64,000 nucleotides of DNA from Rhizodiscina lignyota (Eukaryota > Ascomycota > Dothideomycetes > Aulographales > Rhizodiscinaceae). This document shows positions 21,857 to 33,003 of this stretch, in pieces. Location: positions 248,001-312,000 of the forward strand of contig ML978133.1 in NCBI GenBank assembly GCA_010015805.1. The letters run 5' to 3'. The notes beneath the pieces were generated by a model, which did no database searches, had not been told where the DNA came from, and saw only the letters and a program-made list of their open reading frames with translations. How positions within the stretch are numbered: position 1 is the first letter of the stretch; each line of letters begins with the position of its first letter. Made by a program: the position numbers and the translations under genes.

Positions 21857-22718
21857 GGAGCCGTTTTCTTGCTGACAGTGCTGCGGCTTCATGGTTCGTC
21901 GACAGTGGAGGCGCTCGCTACCACATCTAGACATTCGTCTCTCTATGCCAAGCAGTCAAAGCATCCTCACGACAAAAGAGTGCATCTACTCACATGTTTA
22001 TGCCCAGGCCGGAGTTTGGTCACATTTCCCGCCGTTGGCATTAGGGGCCGTCCTCACGTCCAGACAGCGTCAGCTTCGTCAAGCGAAGCCATGGACCGTC
22101 GGACTAACCATATGACTTTGCTATGCTGAAACGAGGTTACCAATCGTAGCTCGGTTGAGATTCAGTAACTACATGTATGCAAGACAACTGACTAGCATCA
22201 TTTGGGGCAAGTTTGGGCGAGTGGTTTTGGACTCATCGATGTCTGAGACATCAAATTCAAATATCGCATGCAACAGGGCTCATCATCCACTCTCAGTGAC
22301 TGGATTTACTCTTAGACACGTTGTAGCAATGCGTTCTGCATGAATTGACGAAGAAGATGCGGCCACGGAGCCTCTATTTGTCAGTTCATCTGTCTTAGGA
22401 GTATCAGGATGGTGGTGACTCGAGTACAGGCTTGTGGCTTGCTGTGGCTTGCTGTGGCTTGAGCTTGTTATCGATAACAAAATTTTGGAGGATTTTTGCG
22501 TGGGGCGGGATTGACATCACCCAACTAGAATGTGGAAGCCGCGAGAAGGCCCTGGTGTCGACTCACAACCTCCTTCGCATGGCACCGGCATATTTCGCTC
22601 TGAGTCTAATTGCTCGTGCGTATATACTCTTCAATCAAATTCTTAAGAGCGCATAAATCACAATCACGTCGAACCGCTATTAGTCGAAGAATATCGCGCA
22701 TTCCACTCCATCTACACC
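21857..22718. other. Intergenic region, promoter of ZPR1
   Basis: About 860 bp without a supported gene. It includes a short imperfect tandem repeat of GGCTTGCTGT-like units near 22430-22460. Confidence 0.35.
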
Positions 22719-24292
22719 ATGGCCGCACCACAGCGAAGCCTCGCTCAAGACCTCTTTGAGGATATGGGCCGTAAGGTTGCTGAGGCAAGCAAATCTAGTT
22801 TTGAAGAAGATGACGAGAACTCTAAGCTCGTGGAAGAGATCGAGTCTCTGTGCATGAACTGCCATGAACAAGTAAGCTATAATTATTTTCTAAGATGAAT
22901 TCGACGGGCGACTGCTAATATATACACTTGTCCTAGGGCACTACGCGCCTCCTCCTGACTCGTATTCCTTTCTTCAGAGAAATCGTCATCATGTCCTTCT
23001 CCTGTCCTCATTGTGGCTTTCAAAACTCCGAAGTCCAGCCCGCAGGGACCATACAAGAGCGCGGGACAAAGTTCACTCTGAAGGTGGAGAGTGCAGATGA
23101 TTTGAACCGGCAGATTATAAAGAGCGATACTTGCACATTCCGGATCGAAGATATCGATCTTGAGATACCACCTGGGAGAGGGCAACTCACGAACGTCGAG
23201 GGTATCCTTACGATGATCGCCACGGATTTACAGAGCAAGCAGGACGAGCGGAAGGAGAAGATACCGGAAGTATGGGCACAGCTTGAAACGGTCATCAAGA
23301 CCGTCCAAGACATGGCTTCCGGCGCGAAGCTGCCATTCACAACCACGCTCGATGACCCGGCCGGTAACTCTTGGATCCAATTCTCCGCAAACGATTCTAC
23401 TACGAAATACTTCAGACACGAATACCCTCGCAGCCCGGCACAAAATGAAGCTTTAGGCCTCGGAGATGGCTCTGCTACAGAAACTGCAGAGACCGGCCCT
23501 AGTGGCGAGGCGCCCGGGACGCAGACGCGCCCAGAGTATCATGCATCACACATGTACCCTGCGATGCCTGCAGAACAAAATGTCAACAATGTGGACGATG
23601 ATGAAGACATTGTTGAAAATCAAGTGTACAGCTTCCCGGCTCAATGTCCAGGATGCACCAAGCCGTGCGCCACCAACATGAAGATGGTGCGGATACCACA
23701 TTTCAAGGAGGTTATCATAATGAGCACTGTTTGCGACCATTGTGGCTATCGGAACAATGAAGTCAAAACAGGGGGTGAAGTCCCCGAACTCGGCCGTCGC
23801 ATCACCCTACGTGTCGAAAGACCAGAGGATCTATCCCGCGATATCTTAAAATCCGAAACATGTGGTCTCTATTGCCCCGAGATCAAGTTGTCCGTCGAAC
23901 CGGGTACGCTTGGAGGCCGGTTCACAACCGTCGAGGGCCTACTCAGGCAGATCCGTGACGACCTGCACAACAACATCTTCTCCGATGACGATGCTGGCGG
24001 AGGAGATAGCATGAACGCTGATGAAAGAGAACGGTGGAACTCGTTCTTTTCCGATGTCGACAGTGCGATCGAGGGGAAGGAGAAGTTCACGCTGGTGCTG
24101 GAGGACCCTTTCGCAGCGAGCTACGTGCAAAGCTACGCGGATGAAGGAGCAGACGAGCAGCTCACAGTTGAAGATTACGAGAGAACCGAACAAGAAGAGG
24201 AGGAGTTGGGCTTGAAGGATATTAAAACCGACCATTACGAGGAAAACAAGAAGGATGCAGGAGAAACAAAGGAAGAGTCCGGCGAGAGGTGA
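22719..24292 (+). CDS. ZPR1: Zinc finger protein ZPR1
   Basis: Predicted 502 aa in two exons, 22719-22871 and 22937-24292, with a 65-nt intron. ZPR1 is an essential eukaryotic protein that binds eEF1A and aids its folding, and shuttles between cytosol and nucleus. The two duplicated ZPR1 modules are complete. The first zinc site is CMNCHEQ plus CPHCGFQNSE, followed by GTKFTLKVES. The second is CPGCTKPC plus CDHCGYRNNEVKTGGEVPE, then GRRITLRVE. Each is followed by the module-specific fold with LTNVEGIL or FTTVEGLL. The C-terminus is acidic (EEEELGLKDIKTD). Length matches the family. Confidence 0.95.
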
Positions 24293-24831
24293 CACCAATT
24301 ATTAGACATGGATAGAGCAGAGTCGTGAGACAGCCACCAGGACATTTGGAGGCGATAATGTCTCAGAATGTATTTGACACTGTCAGTCTGGACAGCATTT
24401 TATGTCCTGACGAATGCAAATTTTGAGAACAGCATAACTTTGATATTCTCTAATCTCTTGTGTAGGATATTTAACGCTGTTTATGTGTCAATGAGACCGA
24501 TTTCCGTAAGGACCGGCCGTTAGTTGCAGTTGGTTGATATCGCTGCCCAGTGGCAAGGGAGTGCAACACCATGCATGAATCCTCCCACCCCATCCCGCGC
24601 CTGGACCGGCCTCTCCGTATCATATTTATGTCCCCGCCCTTTGCCAAGCGGAACTGAAATAACATTCGTTCTTCAATAGTTTCAAGTAACAGTCATTCAA
24701 CTTCTCTCAATTGAAAGTCAAGATGCGAAGAAATAGTCGGGATATGATTTCAAGCGTGAACGCGAAGATCGCAGGCGGTTTGGGCCTGCGCCGGCGCGTG
24801 ACAGCCGACCTACAGGATCAAATGTATCAAC
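24293..24831. other. Intergenic region after ZPR1
   Basis: No supported gene. A short frame beginning at the ATG at 24723 (MRRNSRDMISS) could be the first exon of the next gene, but no splice junction proves it. Confidence 0.3.
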
Positions 24832-26128
24832 ATGCAAATGCCCCCCCTCAAAGCTCACACAGAACAGCTAACCGCGTTCTCAAGTGGTGTGCGAAATGCA
24901 CTTGAATCGCCGCTCCTCCGACTCCCTGCAGAAGTCCGCATGCAGATATGGAAGTACGTGTACAGCGGGCACGTCGTCGACGTCGAGGAGAACCGCAAGC
25001 CGAACACCAGGCGGCTGGTGTTCGCGCACAACATCTGCAACAGCGACCCGCTGTGCACCATCACGAAGCTGTTCCGCGACATTGCCGCTGGCCGGCGCGT
25101 GCGCGTGACGAGCAACGAGAACATCTCGTGCGCGCTGCAGGGCAAGCGAGGCCGGCTGCGCTTCGCGCTCTTCTTCGTGTGCAGGCAGATCTACCGCGAG
25201 GCGAGGCTTCTGCCGTACTCGGAGAATGCGTTCTTCTTCTGGAATGCGCAGGTGATGTACGATTTCATGACGGAAGTGAGACAGAAAGAGCAGGTGGCTG
25301 CGATTGTAAGTTATCTTATATCTTGTACAGCGTATGTCGCCCCGCCTTCAATGCCCAAGGAACTGGACGGATCGAGACTGTTCGCACCGACCGTGAGCTA
25401 TGAGAGAAATATAGAGGCCCGTAGCGACTGTGTAATGTCTCCAACACGAGCGGAGAGGACCTGGGCAAAGCGAACGTACGCAAATTCAAGAGCTCGAGAC
25501 ATCCATCTTAAAAAATTTGAGTGCACATTCCAGCTCCTGTTTATGCACAACAGGATCAGGGATCTCCATAATTTTCAGCAGTCCGTGTAGTGAACCATGA
25601 TGGCCTCAGAGCACAGCGGTTAGCAAAACATGCTCCATCCATCGCACCATCAGGACTCAAGCTGGGTTGGAGATAGGTTGTAGCGCGCTGGCTGCCTGGC
25701 GAACTCTGCTGATTTGTTCTGTGTTCCAGAAAGAGATTGCCGTCGTCGTAGAGGTTGGAAAGATGCTCAGCCTGAGAGACAGCCCGCCGCATTATTGGGA
25801 CCAGAGCAAGGTTGGCGACCTGGTGAAGCTACTGACCAATCTGAGGTGCTTAGATCTGCTGGTGAGGATACCGGTCGAGCACGTCATTCGCGTCAACGAC
25901 CAGCAAGGGAACTGGAAGAGCCATCAGTGGGTATCTGGCGTGCTCAAGCTGAGGGAGGCCGGTCTGAAAGAGGTCCACGTTGTAGGGCATCTGAGTAAAG
26001 ATGCAATGAGGATGAGGGCTGGAGATTTTGCCGAGGGTGAAGAGGCGCTTCGTCGACACTACCAGTTGACCGATGAAGATGTGAAGAGTTACGCAGAAGG
26101 GTTGGAAGAGGCTCTATTGAGTGGGTGA
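24832..26128 (+). CDS. Hypothetical 2EXR/F-box-like protein, intron structure unresolved
   Basis: The first exon starts at 24832 (MQMPPLKAHTEQ) and carries LLRLPAEVRMQIWKYVYSG, then FVCRQIYREARLLPYSENAFFFW, the usual 2EXR layout of small fungal proteins of unknown function. A strong GTAAGT donor sits at 25306. The last exon starts after a TTCCAG acceptor at about 25730 (KEIAVVVEVGKMLSL) and runs to the stop at 26128. The roughly 425 nt between may be one long intron or hold another exon; I could not find a junction that fits. If the donor is ignored, the first frame stops at 25590 as a 252-aa protein. Confidence 0.5.
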
Positions 26129-26770
26129 TTTCATTTGATTGTGAGTAAGTTCCATGATTTAGAGGTACCCATCACTTCCTCCAGCCCTTCGTGTCTCTTC
26201 CACCACCACTCCTATGATAGCAGAATCGAGCACATCAAACGCAAGATTTCAATGGTCCACTTTTCTGTAGTACACTCCAAAGAATGTACACCTAAGCCTT
26301 CAGAGATAGTCCTGCTCACCTTAAAATTCAAGAGCTGTTCGCCTTTAAGCGTCCCGGCGACCAGATATTTGAATTTTGTCCCCTTGGAGGAGAGCAAACA
26401 AAGCCAGTCACTCCGAGCATTGGTCTCACGCCAGATACACCAAAAAGTAGGATCGTATGAATAATAAGGTAGGATTCTTCGGTGCTGGTGGCCAGCTTGG
26501 CCAGTCCAGCTCTCGCAGCGGGAGAAATGGCTTGTACCGCGCGCTATGTTGAACCTTTGAGCACTGGATTTCTGGGATGCCACCCGTAAGAGAGTCAGTT
26601 GTGGTGAAATGGTGGTGTTGTAAAACCATGACTTGGAGTCTCAACGCACGTCCTTTCGCCTAAGCTCCTTTCCACGAAGTTGTCCAGCCGCGATGATGTG
26701 ACGGCCGCACATCGGCCGCATCAGCTCTGGGACAGCTGTCGATGCTGGAAGAGGCAACGTGAAGTGGGAT
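26129..26770. other. Intergenic region between convergent genes
   Basis: About 640 bp with only weak minus-strand frames. No motif, repeat or RNA gene is recognised. Confidence 0.3.
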
Positions 26771-27443
26771 CTATCCCGCCATCGGATTCGCGTGAATCGT
26801 CACGGATTCAATCTTCACGTTCTCCTTCGTACGCCCCTTGGAATCTACCTCAACGCCTTCAATCTTCTCCAGAGTCTCCATGCCATCGTCCCCAATGACA
26901 CGACCGAAAACGGTGTTCTTGTTGCATGTGAGCAGTTGCGCTTCTTACTTTAAAATCAGAAGTCAATATTTACCTTTCCGTCTAAATGGGGTGCGGCGGC
27001 GAGTGTGATGAAGAATTGACTCCCATTAGTATTAGGGCCTTTGTTGGCCATACTCACGATGCCACGGGAACTGTGACGGAGCGCAGGTCGTATTTCATCT
27101 TCGAACGTGTCATTCCAGATGCTGATGGATTTTTTCGACTTAGGGTCGGTTGCTGGGGAGCCGGTTTGGATAATGAAATTTGGAATGATGCGGTGGAACG
27201 GGCTTCCATCGTAGACACCAGAGGCGCACAGAGCTAGAAAGTTCTACAGGTACATTAGCAAGATGCGATGGCGATGCCTCAGCATGACGACTACCTCTGC
27301 GGTTTTGGGTATGCTCTCACAAAATACCTCAATCTTGATGTCGCCGTGAGTGGTTTTTAGCTGGAGTGAGGCAGTCAGCGACTCAGCGGAGGGCGAGATT
27401 AGGAAGACGGCGGCACAGGCGGAGGACTGACAGTGACGGACAT
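26771..27443 (-). CDS. Peptidyl-prolyl cis-trans isomerase, PPIL3/CYP10 type
   Basis: Predicted 164 aa from four exons: 27443-27432, 27360-27295, 27243-26974, 26917-26771. Single-domain cyclophilins catalyse proline isomerisation; PPIL3-type members are associated with spliceosomes in animals. The start MSVTLKTTHGDIKIEVFCE is the PPIL3 signature, as opposed to cyclophilin A. Active-site blocks follow: NFLALCAS, FHRIIPNFIIQTG, SMANKGPNTNGSQFFIT, PHLDGKNTVFGRVI, ending TIHANPMAG. The first exon codes only four residues (12 nt) and uses a GTCAGT donor. Introns are 71, 51 and 56 nt. It is divergent from the arrestin-like gene. Confidence 0.93.
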
Positions 27444-28355
27444 GGCTGTTGTCTTGGCTGGGTGGGTTGGCGTTGGCAGCGACTTTGCCCCATTGTCCGC
27501 GTAGGAATGTTTGCTTGCGTGTTCGTGATCCCGCCCCAGCTGCAGCCTTATGAAAGGCAGTGCAGCGTTGTTTCTGACGTGCGGTCCGGAGTACAGGTAC
27601 GTACATATACACCTCCAGGCCAGAGGCGGGCCGGGGTGTGGATGCTCGCCAAGCCTGAGATTCCGCGCTGCTTGCTCGCTGGCTGGCTGCGCGGACGAAA
27701 GTGAACCTACCTAACAACACGCAGCTTACGAACGCTCTCCCGAACAAATCGCGCGCCCACGCTCCCTACTAATTCTCCGCAGCATACCTATTCAGCTTCC
27801 CCAGCGGCGCGCATAGCTTCACCTCACTTCGCCCAAAGCCTGCCTGCTTCGGCGCTGAGGAGCTCTCGATCGTCCAAGCGTCAGACCCCGTCAGCCTTTG
27901 GGGGCACTTTCGAACCCTTCGCCCACGATACCTACTCGCCGTCCTCGCCTAGAAGCGCAGGCGTGTATCCGTCAGCCCTACGGCCGCCTCTGGCGCTCTG
28001 CACATCCCGTCTGGACAGCCCGACGTCTCGACAGAGTATAAAGTCTAGCGCGAGCGCTGCCCGCCGCTGCAGGAGCCTCGACCAAGTTACGCGGAGAATT
28101 GGTCGAAACGGGTAAACCACGCAGGGCGCTCGGACGGGGAGAGCTGGTCTACGCATACGAAAGTCACGGACCGCATCACCAATCTACATCGCCCATTCCC
28201 CAAGTGCGGCGCAAGCAGCGATACGACGCGGTTGTAGCTTTGGGGGGTATGAGCTTGACGCTGGTATCGTGGATACGACACGCTCGACGGTAGAAGATCG
28301 CGCGCGCGCGCTCTGTGGAAGAAAGAGAGGTGTGGAGGACTGTTGATAGCCTACC
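27444..28355. other. Divergent promoter of the cyclophilin and arrestin-like genes
   Basis: About 900 bp, GC-rich. A long plus-strand frame from about 27840 (RTPSAFGGTFEPFAHDTYSP and onward) has protein-like composition and could be an upstream exon of the arrestin-like gene, but no junction is secure. Confidence 0.3.
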
Positions 28356-29681
28356 ATGGCGGCTTTCGTGCGGGTCTCAGGCCCGCCGAATAGCAACTTC
28401 CTCGTTGGCTATCCCGGCATATCTGCGACTCTGGTATATCTACTTACCTTATTGAAGCATGGCGTTGGTCTTAGCTAACAGGCATCTGCAGCCTCGAATA
28501 GAAGGCAAGGTTGAAATACGCTCAGCAGTCGGCTACTCTGCACCCGTCAACATCTCCCTCGTCACTATCGCATTACACCGCCGAGAAACAATACATCCCT
28601 CTGCAGACTCCATGACCAAGAAGCACCTCGCCGCGCCGAGAAAGGAGATAACGGACATTGTGGGCAAGGAGATGCTGTTATACCGCTGCGCAGGCGGAAA
28701 GGAGTTCGAACCAGTATTATCCATGGACTTGCCATTTGTTATATTCATACCATACGGAAGAGGCGGTGAAGAGGTGGCACGGAGAGTACCTCCAGCAAGT
28801 CTACAACTCCCCTCACGGACAGCGGAGACTTTCTACGAACTGGTCGTCACAGTCCAGCAGGGCGCGCAGAAGCAGGACAAATTCTCATTTCCCGTACCGA
28901 TATCAAGATACGATACCCTCTCGACATTCGGCATGTACAACCGCCCGGAAAGCGCTGAGCGCGTCACAGATCATCTCGTTACACTCGGCATATCATTACC
29001 ACGCTGGAGTTACGGCCCTCTCGATCCTGTCTCCGTCTACATTCGGTTAAGTCCGAATCCAGACTGGTTGAACAAGGCGAAACGCGTCACTATCCAGAAG
29101 ATCACTGTTGGCATAGACGAGGAGGTCATCTATAATCATGAGGGGGACGAGCCGACAAGAAAAGTCAAGACTCTGGCGAAGACGACGCAGGCAGTCGGAG
29201 TAAAGATGCCTGAAGCAGGCTATTTCACGAATCTTGGGCTGGTATTCCCGGCGCAGGATCGAAGAGATAGCGATGGCATCATCCCGCGAGGAAAAGCTGC
29301 GTTTCCCATGTATGCGGTGAGCGGCTTCACGACAACAGGGACGTTGTACAAAATTGAATATTATCTTACTGTCAAGGTATGTGCCATTTCTACATTTCTG
29401 GGTAGGAATTTGTAGTAGCCCTCGTTGACTTTACGAAGGCACAAATGTCATCAGCAAGAGACATCCTCTTGAGACAGCGCATTGTCGTGTGTCCGTTCGA
29501 CCATGCGGGTTGCAAAGAAGAAATGGAGGCAATCGAGCAAGCAGCAAAGGATGCAGCTACCGTCAGCCCTGAGGACCCAATGTTACCAGCTAGCACGATC
29601 GTTCGCGCCAACGAGAAAGATGGATTGAAGGTCTTGGGCATGACGATGGTAGGGGGGATGCGGAAGCCCTTGATCGATTGA
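28356..29681 (+). CDS. Arrestin-like (alpha-arrestin/Bul-type) adaptor protein
   Basis: Predicted 401 aa from exons 28356-28433, 28492-29376 and 29439-29681. The first exon gives VRVSGPPNSNFLVGYPGISATL, which joins in frame to PRIEGKVEIRSAVGYSAPVNISL, the N-terminal arrestin sandwich of a conserved fungal family. The C-terminal arrestin part includes RYDTLSTFGMYNRPESAERV and WSYGPLDPVSVYIRL. The protein ends LGMTMVGGMRKPLID. Alpha-arrestins recruit ubiquitin ligases to plasma-membrane transporters; I infer this role from the fold only, as no PY motif is obvious. The first intron has a clear GCTAAC branch site. An extra upstream exon is possible. Confidence 0.82.
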
Positions 29682-31413
29682 GCATGAAGAGCGCTTGGAT
29701 GTCACCCCGAAAATATGGCATTTTAAGGTCAGCTCAGCAGCAGTGAGGCTGCACGCAGTATCAGGCATCGATCGAACGTCGCAGATACAAAGGCAGTGTT
29801 TTGAAGAGGCATGGGACGTCCACGTGACAGAGTTTCAGACGGACCACTTCAACGCCTTTGTTCCAACTACTGCATGGACTGCTCGGCAGATAGCTAATTA
29901 CGCTCTACGGAATCTGTAGAGCGAGGCTACAGAGCTCGGCGGATCGGACATGTTTGTATTTCTCTTCCCACGCATGGCGGCGGCGTCTGTAACTGCTCCT
30001 GCTACTTCCCTTTCTGGATTGTCTTCGAGTTCTTCGAACCTTTTGGCTTCTTTGGCGGATCTCGACTTTACTATTACTCTTTTTTTTTTTGATCCGATCG
30101 CTTCTGGAGTTGGCGCGGCTTTGTGGGGCCCGCAACTCTCTTGGACCAGCGCGGCGCCCGCTCCCCGGAAAAGATACTCGAACTTGGCTTGGAATGGCCC
30201 GGAGCGGAGTGCAAGGAAACAGTGATACCACTTTCGTGTGCTGAGCAATTGAATTGAAATATATCAAATTTCAATGTGCCCTGCCGAATTGGGTGTATGT
30301 CGTGACCCAAACTACCCCTGTGAGCCTGGCTTAGGTCGAAAAGCTAGTTGGAAGCCTTGCTGTGTGGTAGTCTGGTTCGCTAAGCGCTTCGTGCTATCTG
30401 AATGTGATGTTGATAGCTGGTGGGTTTGTTCTGGTGTTTGCGGGCTGCGGATGTTGGCCGGCAATTTGGACAGGTGCTCGTCTACCATAGCTTTGACCGA
30501 TTGGTATTGAGAGCTTTGCGGACCGAATGTAGCGAGAGCATTGCGGAGATTTACTCGAAGCTACTGTGCTGTCAGTCATAATGATGCGAAATATTGACAT
30601 GGTCACTGGCATGGATGGCTCGATTAAGGATGCACGTGGAAGCACATACTGATATAAGCAGCTCTTCATCAGGTGTCATGCTGGTAACTTCAACCGAGGA
30701 TATACACTGTTCCCAACTTCCGGAATGTTGCACATAAAACGTTCGCTTTCACGAGATGAGGTGTGTCGAGGCGGAAATCTTGACCAGGGGTGGAGATCCA
30801 CAACTTTGGAAGAGAAACGGAATACGGTACGGAGGGCGATCCACCAAGCTACTCCAAATTCGGCTCAGAAAATACAATATTTGGCATTGTTTCGCTCCTT
30901 CCCGGCTTGGAAATTATAATCTCAAACATTATGACTCATTTCAACGCCTACGCTGTGGCACGGTGCGGATGTCGACCGATGGCGAAGAGTTTTCATTCGC
31001 TTGATACTGGCGGTTGAGTAGCAGTCGATTTCCACGGCATATCACATCTTGCGTACATCTCGTCATCATTCTGCGCGACCCAGAGTGCGGTCCCATTATT
31101 TGATATCAAATCTAACTACGGAGTACATCAGCGCCCATTTCCACCCAAGCCACCTCCTGCATGGCCAGTTTCACAGTCCCCATTCTACCCGGGGTCAAGC
31201 CTCCTCTCGCCGAACCATCTCGGCTTCTCTAACAAAAGACACAGTGACGTTCACTAAATACGACAGCACATACATACTTACGCCGAGTGTCAGTGCACTG
31301 TTCTCCCTGGATTCAATAACCTGCGGCACTTCCATGGCCAATTCGTCGAGTCATTCACCGCAACATTGGGCACGTTGACGGCGACGCTCAATGACAAGAA
31401 AAGTTTAATTCAA
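29682..31413. other. Intergenic region, about 1.7 kb
   Basis: No supported gene. A minus-strand frame at 29898-30248 (116 aa) is basic at its middle but lacks any family motif. A 12-nt T-run lies near 30079. Confidence 0.35.
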
Positions 31414-32575
31414 CTAAGCGAATATCCGAAGAGGGTAGTTCGGCAGATAGAAGCCGGGATCGTTAAACCGCAAGTTCTTATCCAGAGCCGATATGGATTC
31501 CAGCTCGCCAGCGGTCAGGTCGAACGAGATAACGTCAAGATTTTGCTTGAGCCTCTCGCTGCTGTTTGACTTTGGAATTACAGCAACATTCCTAGGGGAG
31601 GCCTTTCAGTCAGCGTGCCTGTCACTTGAGACGTCCGCTGACTTTACATACCTTTGCGTGGCCCATCTCAGCAGGACTTGAGCAGGAGTGACCCCGTGCT
31701 TCGCCGCGGCAGTCTTCACCGGAAGAGCATTGAACAGCAATGGGACATCGGCTGCTCGCTCACGAAATTTGTCGGGAAGTTCAAGAAACGATTGCGGCCC
31801 AAAGGACGAATATGCCGTTACAGCGATCCCATTTTCTTGTGCCATTTGAATGAGGTCCGGCTGTACTAGATACGGATGATGTTCGATCTGCAGCGACGAA
31901 ATTGGATGTCTCGCATAGCACAGGATATCGTAGAGCATCTGGGCCTGGAAGTTGCTTACTCCAATGCTCTTCGCGATGCCATCATCGACGAGCTGCTCAA
32001 GGCTTTCCCACGTTTCGCGGACTGGGACACAATCTGGGCTCACGGTGCCTTCATCGTCCATCCACCATGCCTGTTTGTTCGTTAGTATGCCGTGCTCTAC
32101 GAAGCTGCGCAGCAGTGCAGTAACTTACTGGATATCTTCGAACTTCTGGGTCAATGTACTTTAAGGCAGACGGGAAGTGGATCAAGAACAGGTCAATATA
32201 ACCCAAGCCCCAGGCATCATTTTGGGCCTTGGCCATCTTCAGCGCATGCTCTTTCCGGTGATAATTGTTCCACAGTTTGGTTGTTATGAATATATCTTCA
32301 CGTCGGACGAGACCATCGCTGATGGCACGTCGAATGCCTTCTCCTGCCTCTGCTTCATTTTGATAGTCGTACGCTCCGTCGAACAGTCTGTAGCCAACTT
32401 TAATAGCCTGGTTCAAAGAGCATTAATGGAATGTTTTCATCAAGTAGAACTCAGTTATAGAATTTCCTACATTGTATACGGTGTCGGCGCAAGTCTCTCG
32501 AGGTACTTTCCACAGTCCGAAACCAGCCAGTGGCATCTCGTGGCCCGAGGCGAGTTTGACTGTGTTTCTCGACAT
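31414..32575 (-). CDS. NAD(P)H-dependent D-xylose reductase (aldo-keto reductase)
   Basis: Predicted 326 aa from exons 32575-32471, 32407-32129, 32070-31652 and 31591-31414. It reduces D-xylose to xylitol (and often L-arabinose to L-arabinitol), the first step of fungal pentose catabolism, in the cytosol. The start [20 protein letters not shown] and [15 protein letters not shown] match the xylose reductase type closely. The catalytic tetrad is present: Asp and Tyr in [13 protein letters not shown], Lys in ITTKLW, His in [15 protein letters not shown]. The cofactor loop [13 protein letters not shown] carries the Lys-Ser-Asn typical of xylose reductases. The tail [15 protein letters not shown] also fits. 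All introns are 58-63 nt. It is divergent from the Zn2Cys6 regulator at 33004. Confidence 0.92.
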
Positions 32576-33003
32576 TCTGATAGATTAAAGCAAGACGATT
32601 GGAACCTGTACACCCTAATTCTTTATTTCTTCGTTCCGTTTGTATATAAGAGGCTCCATCGCTTAGAATTCCGAATCGGGTCTCGGTGGCTATTATTGCC
32701 AAAACGGGCGTCGAAGTCTTCCCCGTGCCCGCCACAGTCAATTGCTTTGATAGTGCGAACCATTGTTGAGGCTTCCTCAGATCGCCGAAGATTTGGTCTG
32801 GCATTACATGGAATTTCGTCTCGTTTAAAGGAGTTATTTCCGTCCTTCAGATTTCTCCGCGTTTCGCGTTTGTGTGGGGAAGCCCCCCGGCAGAAATTTC
32901 CCGCGGCAATGGGAGCCACCACCTTCCAAGCGGAAGACTTGCCAACTCCTTCAATTCTTGCCCAGTTCTCAACTTCCAATCATCTCAGCATGCTCTCAGC
33001 TTG
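32576..33003. promoter_or_regulatory. Shared promoter of xylose reductase and a Zn2Cys6 regulator
   Basis: The two ATGs are 428 bp apart and point away from each other. A TATATAAG element near 32643 lies about 65 nt before the reductase start. An everted CCG-N3-CGG (CCGAATCGG) lies near 32671, the kind of site Zn2Cys6 dimers can bind. No experimental site is implied. Confidence 0.45.

Noticed and set aside
26212-26583. Minus-strand frame of 123 codons near the cyclophilin 3' end
   Set aside because: No family resemblance; it falls in the expected 3' region of convergent genes.
29900-29945. Inverted repeat around TCTGTAGAGC as a terminator hairpin
   Set aside because: Too short and in a eukaryotic context where such hairpins have no terminator meaning.
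29898-30248. Minus-strand frame of 116 codons after the arrestin-like gene
   Set aside because: No family motif and no splice context; the T-run near 30079 makes it lysine-rich. It could be coding but nothing supports it.
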